From assembly GCA_050084515.1 (NCBI GenBank), contig CM114272.1, positions 20,274,001 through 20,338,000 of the forward strand: a DNA stretch of 64,000 bases. Reading direction: 5' to 3'. Each line of letters opens with the position of its first letter. The first letter of the stretch is position 1. The DNA comes from Blasia pusilla (Eukaryota > Marchantiophyta > Marchantiopsida > Blasiales). Below the pieces are notes generated by a model. The model was not told the origin of the DNA, did no database searches, and saw only the letters and a program-made list of their open reading frames with translations. Below are positions 25,815 to 38,300 of the stretch, one piece after another. Both the position numbers and the translations under genes were made by a program.

Positions 25815-28800
25815 ATGGGTGTTGCACTCTTTACACGTTCGTCCTTGTTCCTACAGTCAAAGACCTGCCCCTCCGACACTGCAGATGGGCATTGTATTGG
25901 GAGAGAACTTGTGGCATCTACCACTGTGCAATTCTCAAACAATAATGAACGCAAGGGGTACGTGACGTCCTTGAAGAGGTACGTCACGGAGAAGGTTGCT
26001 TTGGAATGGTTCAGCAAGTTACATGCGGAGAAGCGAATTGGACAACGCTCTCCGTCGTCTTTCTTGGCTCTTCAGCAGGAGGGACAAAAACCTTATTCTC
26101 ATGTAGCCTCCTCATACCTCGACGAGAAGCGCGTCCCTCTCTCCAAAGCAGCTCAGAAGCGGGTTAGAGCCATTCGCAAGAGATCTGGAATCTTGCGCAG
26201 GCAGGAATTTAACGAGCAACTTACTGAGAATGTACAGAATCGTGGAGGTGGATCTGATAGAGAGGCCTCGGAAAGTTCTGCTGAATTATTCGCAAGAAAT
26301 GGCGGGCGGGGACAAACAGTGGGAGAGGATGAATGCTTCCGGAGAGGGCGTGGTGATAGGAGACCATCATCTGGTGTGAGTGGGTGGAAGCTGTATGCTG
26401 TCGGCGTAGGGACTGCCACTTGCGCAGTAGCTGCTGCGAAGGGTTTTCAGAGTGGCAGCGCTCAGGCTTCTTGTGGCGATGGATCGACTGGGCAATCTGG
26501 AGGAGGGGGTCATGGAGGCGAAGGTTGGAATGGTGGTGGGGGCGATAGCGGAGGGTTTAATTCAAGGGGTGAGAGTTTCTTCGGAGATTCAATGTACAGT
26601 CCAACAAATGAAGAAAAGGAAGAGAGATCCAGATCAGTGAGGGTTGGAAAGCGAGGTGCAGCTGAGATGGCGGCTGAGTCTGAGGCACCCAACAGAAAGA
26701 TTCGATCTTTAGCCTCGCTCAGTTCGGCTGCTGGAGATTTCATTGATGGGGAGGCTCCAATTGGAGGCACTGGAACATTCCAATCTAAGAGATATTCCTC
26801 ATCTGAGGAGGTTAATCACCTGAACAGAGGACCCTACGGGAATGCAGCGACTCATTTTGATTCTTCTGTGACAGGGGACGATCGTCACAAGATCATCGGA
26901 CGAAACTTCGATCAGTCCAATGACCCCTTCTTAACCTCTGACTCCGGCGGCATGTCTCTACCACAGCGCACTCTTTCTCCAGGATTTGAGCAAGATGATA
27001 AGAGAAAGGGTTCTTTTGAGGAGAGGAGCGGGTCCCCTGATTCTCTGTCAGCCTCGAGTGGTAAGCCACTTTCTCCCAAGACGTATTCAGAAACTTATGA
27101 ATCCAATGAATCCCGTAGGATGCAAAGTCAGTACAACACTTTTGCCACCAGTGAGGACTCACATCCACTTCCTCGAGATTATCCTTCGATTGAACCATAT
27201 AGTAGGGCCAAGTACCTTTCTGAACCTCCCAGAGACTTCCAGGAGAGAGTCTCTTCTGGAACAGTGAGCAGTGCACATGACCAGAACCAAGCATATAGAG
27301 GGATTGACTTCTCTGATTGGGTTGCTGGGCTTTTCAACTCAATTGCTGGAAAGAGAGCAGGTGGACAAGAGGGTCCTGGTACTGGTGAGAAGAATTTTGA
27401 CGATAATGAAAAAAAGGCTTTGATAGCTGAGACTGCTGCCCTGGCGCTGCAGTTACTCTCTGAGGAAGCAGGAGATCATGGTCTGGCAAAGAAATTTGAG
27501 GTGTGTTCTTTCAGATGTAGATTTGTGGGTGAGAACAATCTGGTGGCTGTTGTGATTACTGAATTCTGCATGGGGTTCAAATCATGCTGAAAGCTCACTT
27601 ATTGTCGTCCACTGATGGATGCAGACGAGTGCACTGCGAAGGTTGCAAAGGGAGACGTTCACGGATCTGTTAAAAATTCGAGAGAGGATTGAAAAATTGG
27701 AGCGTCACTCTGGTTTTCATCAATCAAAGACTTCAGGAGATTCATCGGCAGGTGTAAGGACGGTGTTAAAAGGTGAAGTAAGTTCAGGAGGTGCCTTTGT
27801 TATCATTCAGGACAGCAATAGCAATCACTCTCGAGCATCCCTTCAGCATGCTGGCATGCTAACTGGATTGGATGTTCGGTTCACTTTTGAGACACCAATG
27901 AGGGAAGGTGATATGTTGACTACCCAATGTGGTGTGGGACATTTTTCTGGAGAAAGCGAGGGTAGTGTTCTGGGAGGCCCAATAACTCTGCAGAAAATCA
28001 GCTACTTAGCTCGAATCAATGATACTCTATCTCTGTCTGTTGCTCCTCTTGGAGCCAGGGCAAATGACATGTCGGACACTGTTAATCATTTACAGGTTAG
28101 AAATTCTACTCTTACATCCATTTCATGCAATTATGCCTACGACTCGTGAAGATTATCTAAGAAAGTTCTCAGTCCTCAGAGGGACTCCTTCAATGTTGTG
28201 TATCTCTTTTACTACCTGTTTTAACCTGTGATGCAAGGCCCAACTAAGAATTTATACAGCCTTAGGTTGAATCTATTGGTGATCAAAGTTGGTACCTGAT
28301 TTTCAGAGCAACAGCTTACTAGCAATTTTAGTGTTAATTTTGTAGAGTGCTAGTATTTTAAGTAGCACCTCCATGACTCATCCTCCAAGTTCATAGGTGA
28401 GTTTCCAACAAGATTTCATAACCTGATGTTATGAACTGCCAAAAGTTTTCAGCTCCTCAGTTTAGTGTGTGTAATTTCTTCCGAAGGGCCTCTGCTGTTT
28501 CACAATGCTGTCCTGTCAACTGGCCTACCTCTGACAGCAAATGACTGTATTTCTCTCTGTGTTTACACGGGTTTTCTCTGTTGGCCATGGTAACTGGCAG
28601 TACTCTCTGCAGCTGCAGACTAGATATCTTCTCTTCTGAGGTTTTTACCTGTCGAGGCAGCTTGTGAAGGGATCATTAGAGGAGGGATCTGTAGGTAATT
28701 TGCGTGTAGTTGGTTAGAGAGTCTAAATACCTCCTCATGAACATGGCTCTTACGGTTGGTTATGTTTATCAACAGGGGCAAGCATTAACAACATTTGCAG

Positions 28801-29615
28801 GACGTGGGCCAGCTCTTTACCAACACCTCAAAGGGTCTGCAATTGGAGCCAGCTTGAGGAGCACTAATTTGTTGCTTTCTATGTCACAATTTCTCTCAGG
28901 TTGGGGAAGTATGGCTTCAGATGTCACTGGTGGGCCTCTTTTATTAAGTACACTTGCACAATTTATGGTCCAACCGTGTGAACAGTTGGTCTTTTCTTTG
29001 TCAGCTGTGAATAATTTGTGGCCAAGTCCACCCCTTCCTTCTTCAAGTGGATTTCATTGGAGTGAAATGGGACCCTTAGTGTTGTGTAAAAGCTTAACTC
29101 GCCCTACTGGAGCCTTCTACTTCAACCCACTACGCTCTTCTACCAGCAGTTCTGTAATATCGCAAGGAAATCTACCTACAGAGAGTTGGAGCCCAGATGG
29201 ACAGAGCCTGGGAGTTGGGGCCATTGGAATGCAGTCTGTCGCCCTTGCAGGAGAAGTTGATCTGGGCGGGCATATCAGTCTAGGTGGTTGGGTACAAGTG
29301 GAGCGTGGAGACTGGTTGCAGGAGTTGGAGAAAAAAGATTTTCAGTGGAATGTGAGCCTTGCAAAGTGCACAGTGCAGAATGTTCATTGGGGACTCAGCA
29401 TTGGGCGGAGAAAACGTGAGGATTGGCATGATGATGGGCTCTATCCAATCCCTTCAAGTGGACCTTATGAACCTTCTCCTTCACAGATGCAGATGGAGGC
29501 CTTTGTGAGATTGAATTGTGGAAAGGGTTTTTCAATTCAACCTGGACTTGTTTACATACTTGATAAATATTCACAGACACCAGCAATGATGCTGAGGTCC
29601 TCTTGGACTATGTGA
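25815..29615 (+). CDS. Large plant protein of unknown function, 998 aa, three exons
   Basis: Model: exons 25815-27500, 27625-28095 and 28776-29615. Both introns are GT-AG and phase 0 (the long second intron is 680 bp). I do not recognise the family. Visible parts: an N-terminal basic region, a hydrophobic Ala/Gly-rich stretch WKLYAVGVGTATCAVAAAKG (about 191-210) that could be a membrane segment, a Gly-rich patch (about 220-255), a long Ser-rich, probably disordered region (about 270-500), a short conserved-looking DWVAGLFNSIAGKR (about 496-509), a charged predicted coiled coil spanning exon 2 start (RRLQRETFTDLLKIRERIEK), and a C-terminal 420 residues rich in alternating hydrophobic residues, Gly and Trp. 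That last region resembles beta-rich or barrel-like sequence by eye, which is weak evidence for an organellar outer-membrane protein. Codon use across exon joins is continuous. The start codon is the first ATG of the long frame; targeting is not decided. Confidence 0.75.
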
Positions 29616-32033
29616 TGCTTCACATTTGCAGGTGAAAATCTTTCCTGTATCGAAGAAATTCTGTAACTTGTACAGTAAAGAGTTAGGCTTAGCACTGAGG
29701 TGCCGATGGTATTCCACTCAAGAACAGCGGTGGGTTGGCTGTCAGGTGACCAGTTTCCCAAGTATCAAGTTTTGTTCCCGAATGCCATAGATGTTGAATC
29801 ACAGCATATGGTATGCCTTTCATTTGTTCAGGTATACAAGTTCTCCAACAGTATTGCAAAACGTTTCCTTTTTGTTGATTTAGGCCTGGTGGCCATTTGT
29901 ATTACAAGAAAAGGTATAAAGTGAATGACGATCAATTTTTTGCAAATCCCCCATGAAATGTAGTACCTATCTCTATGATGATTTGCAAGGGTGCGTGTAA
30001 GGATTAGGACATGAGTGTGCTTGTTGAGAACAATACTATGATTGGGTTCAAAGCTTTTCTCACAAGTGACACAATGAAGTTTAAAGGTGTGATAGCTTAG
30101 CAAAGTTGGTGGTATGCTCTTGCGGGTTTTTACTCATCAAAATATATATATTATTATATGTGAGTCATTCGTTTTAAATTTTGAAGTTGTGTATGACATT
30201 TGTGATACATATAGCTTTCATTTGTTGGACCATTTAGGATGCGTAAGGGATTATGAATGCGCCTCTAATTCATGTTTCAATGTCTCTACATGACCCCATT
30301 AAGGTGACAAAATCTAATTTTTCAGAAATCTAGTGACACATGTCACATAAGGAGGAGCAGCTAGAAATAACTGCAATCCTAATTGGTGTAAGCATTTGTT
30401 TGAAGTCATTTGATTGGAAATGTTATTGGAAGTATCTAATTGGGAAACTTTCTGGATGGCAATTTTTTTATTGAAAAGAATGTCACCCAAAAGGGTTATC
30501 GGAAAAACCCTCACTAAGAAACTTACTGGAAAAATTATCAAAACAAAGTTTTGTTGTTACAAGATCCTTGTTGGAAACAACAGGCCAAAAAGTTTCTAGA
30601 TCATCTTTATGCTTCTAGAAAGCCTTCGTATTAATTCAAGTCAGATGTTTCCTACGAAAAGTATTCGCCAGAAATAATCATTCTTTCTTCTCATCCACAT
30701 CATCAATTTAGGATAATAATGTTCCACCAACCAAGATGCCATAGGACTTGATTTTGGTCACTATCACCTTGGCTTACTAAACCCCCAACACCCCCGATTC
30801 CTCTTGTATATCTTGCCCCTCGCACCTGCCCTTATGCTCTTGCACCTCTCCATATGACTTCCGGTGCCCCGTCCGTGCACTCTCCTACCCTATGCTATTG
30901 TTTGCGCACCCGTTCCGACAAGACCGCAATTGTCTTTCTACGCCCTATCCCTACGTGGATGATTCGGCTTCTTGAAAACCCTAGGCATGGGATGCCATGT
31001 CTGGAAAAGTAAGTCCCATAAAAGGATATGTTCTGTTTTGTGCATCCTTGCCAAAGTGCCATGCATATACTCTCCCTTCCACTACAAAAGATGAGATATC
31101 CATAATACACCACATGTAGGTCCATATGTCACACATGCAAAACCGCTTGAGACTTGTAAGCTTGACACATAGTCGTATCTTGCAAAAGTAGTTAAGTTAT
31201 TGCTAGGTTGAATACACTATAAAAATCTCAAAATTAGTATAGGTTCCAAAGGAATTATGATATCCAACGTGGTGTGTAGTATAACGTCCACACGAGTAAA
31301 GTTCAAATCATGAATATGTTGTCAATCTCTAAACATGTGACTCTCCAACAAAATAATCAAACTCCTTGCTATAATAATGCCAACTTCTCAACTATTGGCT
31401 CCGCGGAAGTGTTAATATGCCTCACCATCTTAGGACCTTGCAAGAAAAACCACTGTTAAACATAGCAATGGATTATGATGTATAACCATGTAGTGAAATA
31501 AAGAGTCCCAAGTTCAACTTATGTAAGTAATGTACCTGGAATGATTAATTCCAAAATCAAGTGATCCCTCTTGCAAGCTATGGAGGGATGTTCAATGTCG
31601 TGTGTATACAAATTGCTATACCTTTCATTATCCCACGAGCTCAACAACCTAGAAACCATACTCCATCATGGGAACCAAAGGCAAGGGTCTTTGCTTGAAA
31701 GATAAGGATGAATTTTCAATAGGGGAGGGGGGAGAAAGCTAAGATATAATTTTCAACACAACACAATTTACAAGAATTTTTTTCTTAAGTATTTAATTGT
31801 CAAGAGGGGATGGGATTAAAGAAAGTTCCAATTTTTTGGTATTGGAGGAAATAGATATTAGGTTTCTTTCATTTCCTCACTTAGAGCACCGTCACCTAGT
31901 TTTTAAAGTGGGGTGGTTGCCCTCTCAAATTGGTGGGAAGGAAAATCAAGCCCTAACCAAAATAAGTAGGAAGATAAAGGTATGCCAAAAACTAAACCCT
32001 AAATATTTGGGTTTAATTCTTAAACAAAACCAA
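29616..32033. other. 3' region of the unknown gene and A/T-rich spacer
   Basis: The first few hundred bases are probably a 3' UTR. An open stretch at 29700-29924 follows but shows no splice-supported continuation of the protein. From 30100 to 32030 no gene is seen; the frame at 30895-31125 (minus) has no motif. Confidence 0.4.
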
Positions 32034-32170
32034 TCTATACTATAAAAGGAGGATATTGTCTTGATTAGTAAGCAACTCTTTAATTTGTTTGACATATGGA
32101 AATGGGATAGCAAGAAAAGTTTTTCATAGCATGGCAACAAGAAAAAAATCATTTTATTTTATTTGAGCGG
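32034..32170 (+). mobile_element. Helitron-like element, copy F (5' half)
   Basis: Begins TCTATACTATAAAAGGAGG, preceded by A, then follows the family order: tgtcttgatt, gtttgacatatgg, gatagcaagaaaag, catagcatggcaacaag. The 3' half with hairpin and CTAGT is absent or beyond recognition. Confidence 0.6.
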
Positions 32171-33229
32171 CATGATTATTGGCGTTGTGTGAAGCACAGG
32201 ATGTACACTGGTTGCATATATTTTCTTATGATTGTCCATTCATAAAAGTGAGAGTCAAATCCATCTCCTTGCCATGTTGTATTGCAATTAGAGAAAAAAT
32301 TCATCACTCAATTATCTAATTTAGTGCCTTTGTTAATGGATGCCTTGGGATGGAGATGCTCTACATAGTCATTAAGGTGTCCTAGGTAGAGGCCAAACAT
32401 CCACAACATATACTCAAGGGAAAGCCAAAAATGTGTCTCATAATCATTTTTAATTTTTCAAAATTTTTCGTTAAATTTTGGATGCATTCGAGTGTGACTT
32501 CATCATTGTGAATAGGATGCTTCCCTATCTAAAAGTTCTCTCGTGTAATTGTGTAGATAGATGAACCATGAAAGGTTGTCTTCATAACTTTGCGTTCTAG
32601 TTGACTACAATGCGGATTTGAGTTCATCACAATTTCATGTCCTTGCTTGTTGGCGGTTCAATTTGATCCTTGTATTGGGACAGACCCTATTTTGATTACT
32701 TTATTAAAAAAAGAGTATGTATCTCAAACCAAATGAGCTAGGAGGAAAGACATCCCATGGGCTCATTGAAATACCTTGACATAGCATCTTATTTAGCCCT
32801 TTTTCTTTCTTAATGTGTCCCAATTTCATAATATAGTGACATACTAAATTTTTTTATAATACACAGATGTGGACTACAAAAAAATACATAGTATTATAAG
32901 AATTAAAATTTTCATAGATTTTTAAAAAACCGTGTTCCGACCAACACTAAATGTCGTTTGGAAAAATGACATATCTAAGTGGATCTTTGTTTCTCCAAAT
33001 GGAAATTCCTACAACCATGGCATCCATGAATGGACTAGGGGATCACTTTGAGTAGCCATGTTACCCCACTAAATAGAAAAACTATGAAATCGTGTTGAGT
33101 TGAATAGAGTGAAACCTTCTGCAATTTATATACCCAATAGTTTTAGACCGCAAACCTTATGGCGTTTGGTAGCTAATAGCCGGGGGGGGGGGTCACATGA
33201 AGTCCCATATTTGATCTACTCTTCTAATC
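32171..33229. other. Spacer, no gene seen
   Basis: A/T-rich sequence without a frame worth calling. A run of about ten G lies at 33182-33192. Confidence 0.4.
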
Positions 33230-33560
33230 AAAGGTTTGAGTTAATCACAAGGCAAGAAGGATTATAGCTCTGCCGCCTCATAAGAGAAGGTTCAACAAAG
33301 AGAGAACGAGCTCTTATAATCACTTTCATTGGGTATACTCTTTAGCTCTCTCTTTGTTGACATGTGTGTATTTGTCACCAAGAAGTCCTTCGCTCTTGAC
33401 TTGAAATAGTGGATCAAGGGTCATACTCTCGAGAAATGGAAAGTCAACTATATTCAAAATAAAAACTTTTTTGAAATAGAAGTTATTCAATATGACTCAA
33501 AATGAGCCCAAAATAAGGGAAAACCTACTTTTTAAGGTTACCCTAGTCTAGAGGATGTAC
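33230..33560 (+). repeat. Diverged direct repeat, copy 1 (mate at 34865-35210)
   Basis: Shares with the mate, in order: cacaaggcaag, atagctctgccgcctca / atagctccgccgcctca, gaggttcaacaaagagagaa-type sequence, gctctctct, tcttgact / tcttgacc, agaaagttga-type sequence, caatatgactc, aatgagcc and the run of aaacct before tta/tct. The copies are about 1.63 kb apart. They flank the C-terminal piece of the transposase-like gene. They could be ends of an element or copies of one repeat. Confidence 0.6.
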
Positions 33561-33911
33561 TATGACCTCCTTGAAGGCATCCTATGGATACTCGTTAATC
33601 CCTTGGGGACTTCCCTATACATATATTATCTATATCATATACGAGACCCTATTAATCCACCCCTCCCCCCCTCCCTAATATTAAAGCCCCTTCTTACATG
33701 TGCAACATGATATTAAAGGCCCTTTCTTAGAAGTGACCTTTGAATATTCCAACCTCTTGCCTGAAAAAAAAACTTGAGTAATCCACATTTTTTTTCCTGC
33801 AATGGAGATTGCATATTACTATTTCATCTGCCTGAATTCATAACATGATCACATGCCTGAAAATTGAATCACAATAGACGAAGAATCTGCAAAGAATGAA
33901 CAAGGTGGACA

Positions 33912-34640
33912 TTATGTCCTCAAGGTATGGTTCTCCTCTAAAAATCTATCAAGAGCGTTTCTATCATTCTCATCTAAAGTCCATGTCTTGACTAGACCCC
34001 CGCTTGTAACTCGCATGGTCACCAAACTCACTACCATCTCAATATCAATCCACCTAGTCTCTACCTCATTATATTTAAACTTATTCTTGCTTTTGCCTAT
34101 TGGCTTATACCAATTACACATGACTTGGCATACAGATTGCCCACCTTCATTCAAAGGGACATGTCTATCTAACAAATCCACTTCATGTCTAGATCGAGCA
34201 AACTTGGCTCCATATTTCCTCGTTAATAGATGCCTCGTTAATGTCTCTAGGCCTTGATGTCTTCCCTTTTCCTCTCCCTTTTTTTGCAGCCAATGATGCT
34301 CGAGTGGAATTGCATGGTTGAAGAACAGTTGGACTTGATGCAAATACAACATCAATATCAGAACCAATATCAAGAATAATCTTCTCACTTTTATCATCTC
34401 TTTTCTCCATGAAACTACTCCAATGACTATATTCCCTCACCTTCCCTATATGTTGGACCCTTTTCAATCTATCTTTTGAAAGAGAAGGATTTCCCTCAAG
34501 TAGGCTAATAAGACTAGACTTGTATATCTGACTCCCCTCAAATGTAACTATAGGAGTTACTTTCTTGATTCTCTGCTCCCTACCATGAAGTTCTGAAGAT
34601 ATGAATTCCTCAAAAACATGACCAACTTCATTCCCAACAA
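33912..34640 (-). pseudogene. C-terminal piece of a decayed transposase-like protein
   Basis: Read on the minus strand from 34640 down. It begins VTPIVTFEGSQIYKSS and LLEGNPSLSKDRLKRV (about 34580-34450), continues through a low-complexity acidic stretch, changes frame near 34300, then gives KYGAKFARSRHEVDLLDR, FKYNEVETRWIDIE and a terminal ENHTLRT with stop at 33912. I recall this ending, in the same order, from large multicopy hypothetical proteins of mosses whose N-terminal parts match 42916-44195 and 35290-37439. Membership in that family is from memory; the order and common strand of the pieces are seen here. At least one frameshift makes it a pseudogene. Confidence 0.55.
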
Positions 34641-34864
34641 CATGGCTTGCACATACACATTGCTACACAACATACATCGCTCTCACCGAACACACACACA
34701 AACACGCACGATCCCATGCTAACTCATGACATCCAAACAACAAGACAAGAAGTACCCTCTCTCTTTGTATAGTAAGATCCAATCTCTCTCTACACCATCT
34801 CACACCATAGCTCTCAAAGGTGTGCACTCTCTCTCATGTCAAACCAAACCCACTCTCCTAATGA

Positions 34865-35210
34865 GAGACTTGGGTTACACTCACAAGGCAAGCAAGACCA
34901 TAGCTCCGCCGCCTCATGCCAAGAGGTTCAACAAAGAGAGAATGAGCTCTCAAGCTCTCTCTCCTTGGGGTAAACCCCTCCCCTCTCCCAAGCTCTCTCC
35001 ATGGTAACCTATGCTCCCAAGTCACCTCCTTGGCTCTTGACCTGATGCAGGAGGTCAATGGCCACTTACCAAAAGTAGAAAGTTGATCACATACTCAAAA
35101 TGGTACTTACCTAAAATAGTAAGTTCCTCAATATGACTCCTAATGAGCCGAAACGAAGGGGAAACCTGCTCTCTCAGGTTTCCCGGGGCCTCAGTAGGTC
35201 ATCCTCAACC
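34865..35210 (+). repeat. Diverged direct repeat, copy 2, inserted in the transposase-like gene
   Basis: Mate of 33230-33560 (see there). It lies between the central and C-terminal pieces of the transposase-like pseudogene, so the roughly 600-base block 34650-35280 is either an intron containing the repeat or an insertion. The microsatellite-like cacacacacaaacacgcac sits at 34692. Confidence 0.6.
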
Positions 35211-35289
35211 AACTGAGCATGTCCTTTGCTACTCACTAAGGCGCTCTACTAGATGTCACCGATCTATCCTAAGAGATGTGACAAACATC

Positions 35290-37439
35290 TATATCATTCA
35301 ATCCATCATCTAGAGTATCATCATCTCCGGGTAAAGTAAGACTAGTATCACTCGTGTTTCACAATGCATTATCAACGAGGTCCAAGTCGTCTCCATTTGC
35401 ATCTTGAGTCGGAGGAGGAAAGCTTCATCTCCGAAGGTCTGAATCCTGAAGAGGTGTAACTTCGTCTGCTGGTTCCGCCTCTTCATCAAGATCAATTTCC
35501 ATGTTCCAGATGGAAATGACATATTTTTTCTAGATTTTGGTTTCTATCACCCAAGGTGTATTCCACCACCTTGGATCAATCTCTCATGTATGTGGATTCA
35601 TCTCTAATCTTATGCAAAGACTTTGAGCCTCCCATAAACCCCGCTTCAAGGCATCCAAAACAAGTTCATATGTGGCAATATTGCTGTAATCCTCCAAAAT
35701 CATTGGTAATTGGCATGGAAGGAGAGGATGTTAGTCATACCAAATATGCTCCATTTTCTTGTGAGCCCTTCCCAATTTCAACCCTTCTACACCATACTCT
35801 AAGGCAACAATTCTGTTTAAACCTAAGACTGAATCGATCAGAACTCCAAAATCATAATTCCGCTCATGACCCACCATCCCTCCAACTTTAGAAAAGAAGA
35901 TCTTAGAACAATCTGATCTTGTTAGATGAAGAGGAACAAGAAGCAAGGGATATTTGTCTCTAAAGAGGCAAATCAGTTGCACAACATAGTGACATGACAT
36001 ATTCACATCATGAAACGCTTACAGACTAATCATGTTCTTTTCAGAATATGTATCACTATGTAACTTCAACCACAACTTCCATAGTCGTAGGAATGATGTG
36101 ATTTCCGAACAGAGCATGATTCGATTCCACAAATCATGTTTCACACAATCATGGGGAAAAAAAATCAATGTAATCAGCACAGATTGATGGATATATCTCT
36201 GTACCCAAAGTTCTCTCTTGCACAATATCATCACGTGTTTGCAAGTCATGAAGACAAGCTTGCACTCCTCTACTTGCAACTCTCTATGCAGAGGCCCAAT
36301 TATGTCTGTCCCTTCTTCTTGTATCATCAAATATTAGATGAGGTTGCTTGTTAGGATAAAGGTTGTACACCACTTGTATGTGTTCTAAAGACGCTATGTA
36401 AGGACCTAACATAATTGGATGGTTTGCTCTATCTAATGGGTTCAACAATTTCTTCCCACAATGAGGAGGATCTTGATCACCAAACCCTCCATAATCCCCA
36501 TTAGGATATTCATGTACTGTGAATCCCCACCCTGCCCAATTCAGACCCTTACGAGGGTGATCCTCATATGGTCCTCTACCCATATAATTTTCAAGCATAA
36601 GCTTATGCCTTCGTGCATCACCATCATAAGCATTCCCAATAACAGGGCCTATCGATTCCCTACAAAATGCATCCCATATGGTTTTCATATCCTCCCACTG
36701 AGCCCTTACCCAATCTGCTATAAATCCATTACATGTGCAGGTAGCACAAATAACTAGTTTGGGAAGTTTCTCATGTAGAGGGTTTACAACAATTATACGA
36801 GCATAAACACCAATTATATGACTCTCAAATGTGGACATGATTTTCTCATATCCCTTATCTCCCTCTCCAACCACAATTTCCAAGCCTAAACTACATTGAT
36901 GATTTTCAGACGGACCACAAAAACCCAAAAGAGTATCCCACTTTGATTCCCACCTGCCACAAGGAGAAAAAGAAACCTGAGATTATCTTCAAAAGGCAAT
37001 ACAAAGCAACTTCAAAAACAAGGTATGCTCTATCATTCAAGACATCAAATATTTCAATGTAAAGGAGGATTTGTTTAAGAAAATACCTCACACGACCTTT
37101 CACCCTGGTTTCTTCTTTAGAAAACACCACCGGGACATCCCCAATGATGCCATTTCTCTCCTTTGCTGCAGTCAGTATCCGTCCCACTTCTTTAAACACC
37201 TCTGATCTAATGCCGCATTGAAAGGGAACAAAATTTCTTCTTTGTCTTTTTAATGTACTTAAACTTGGGCCCATAAGGTTCAACGCTAGGCATCTTGCTA
37301 CAGGTCGACCGCCAAATTGCAAAAGTGCTTGGGCAATGGCTTTTGCCCTTTTTGAAAATCTGTGCCCATTCTCTTTCCTATTCAGATTTTTTCCTAGATC
37401 TTGGAGATAGTCCCAAAGGGCTTCTCGTCCTTGGTCCAA
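35290..37439 (-). pseudogene. Central piece of a decayed transposase-like protein
   Basis: Minus-strand coding begins at the junction with the Gypsy-like element (EALWDYLQDLGKNLNRKENG, 37430-37370) and has a clean GT-AG intron at 36954-37086 that joins VKGRV R and WESKWDTLLGFCGP. Downstream come VICATCTCNGF, GPVIGNAYDGDARR, LDRANHPIMLGP and, after a TAG stop at 36284-36286 and a frameshift, WKLWLKLHSD, YVVQLICLFRDKYP, FFSKVGGMVGHERNYDF and NTPWVIE (about 35530). An acidic tail follows to about 35290. Conserved acidic residues (EE near 37110; YDGDAR) could belong to a DDE-like nuclease core, but I cannot place it in a named superfamily. The recalled moss family has D where this copy has E in the KEET motif. 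Broken frames and premature stops show it is inactive. Confidence 0.6.
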
Positions 37440-38300
37440 AGGATGCCCTCAGCCGATGCCTCTACCGTCCTGGTAGCCATCGAGCTCATCACAAGGGGTG
37501 GAAGACCCACAGACATATTCCAAAGGCGACGCTGCTCGGCCATACCAAGACTCAAAATCCAAGTCAAACAATTCACGTCCATGGCCTGACCCAACACATG
37601 ATGTCGTGAAGCCTCAGAAATGGAAGCAACCGCTGTCACACCAGTAACAAATCCCATCGCACGCTCTCTCTCATCAGCGTTAGGCTCCACCAAGTGTCGC
37701 ACATGAGAATCCCATACAAGCCCGGGACCACCTTCCCTATTGGCATGTGACGAGGGAAAACTCACAAATGTGGGTAGTGCCATCCTAGGCTAGCCCACAC
37801 GGTTCACCACTGCCATGGGTGACCGATCAATAACCCTCACCACCTGAGAAAGTTGCCCAGTATCCAAGATACTATCCACTGTAAGGCAAAGATCCCGCTG
37901 CACTGCATCATATGCTCGACGTAGAACCTTCCTAGGCAACAAGTTTGTCCACCACAAGCGTGGACGATGTGCACGTGAGCCAACTTGCGCTGCATCCAAC
38001 AACACCGCTGGTTCAATCCAAGACCGCACCTCATGAACACTCGCCATCATCTAGGTCCGAGTGTCACCCAACAATGGAACATTCTCCAGAATGTAAGCTA
38101 GAGCACGTGCCTAATGAACCTGAAGATATCGTAACACCCGTAACATCTCCCAAAACAATCGAGACCTAGGGTCGTGTAATCCCTCACCACGACCAGCACG
38201 TTTATGACCCTGACATGGCCATCCAGAAATCACCAAATCCATAAGACCAACCCTCTCAAGGTCATGCGCCCCCAACGATGCAATATGTGACGGCAAAGCA
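37440..38300 (-). pseudogene. C-5 cytosine methyltransferase, C-terminal part (motifs IV, VI, VIII, X)
   Basis: Reading from 38300 down the minus strand: LPSHIASLGAHDLERVG, then motif IV as LVISGWPCQGHKRAGRG (38230-38180) with the catalytic Cys in PCQ, a charged stretch LHDPRSRLFWEMLRVLRYL, motif VI as YILENVPLLG (about 38095-38065), motif VIII as DAAQVGSRAHRPRLWW (about 38000-37950), and near the end HHVLGQAMDVNCLTWIL (about 37600-37550) resembling motif X. The RAHRPRLWWTNL block looks most like the RAHRARYFWGNL-type block of DNMT3/DRM enzymes. In-frame TAG stops at 38111-38113 and 38051-38053 and a frameshift near 37800 make it non-functional. The missing motif I half is on the opposite strand at 40140-40352. 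Confidence 0.8.

Noticed and set aside
26510-27294. Minus-strand frames across the 25815 gene
   Set aside because: Antisense shadows of exon 1; low-complexity composition mirrors the Gly/Ser-rich plus-strand frame.
29700-29924. Possible fourth exon of the 25815 gene
   Set aside because: Exon 3 ends in a stop after a plausible C-terminus, and no GT donor before that stop gives a better continuation. More likely 3' UTR.
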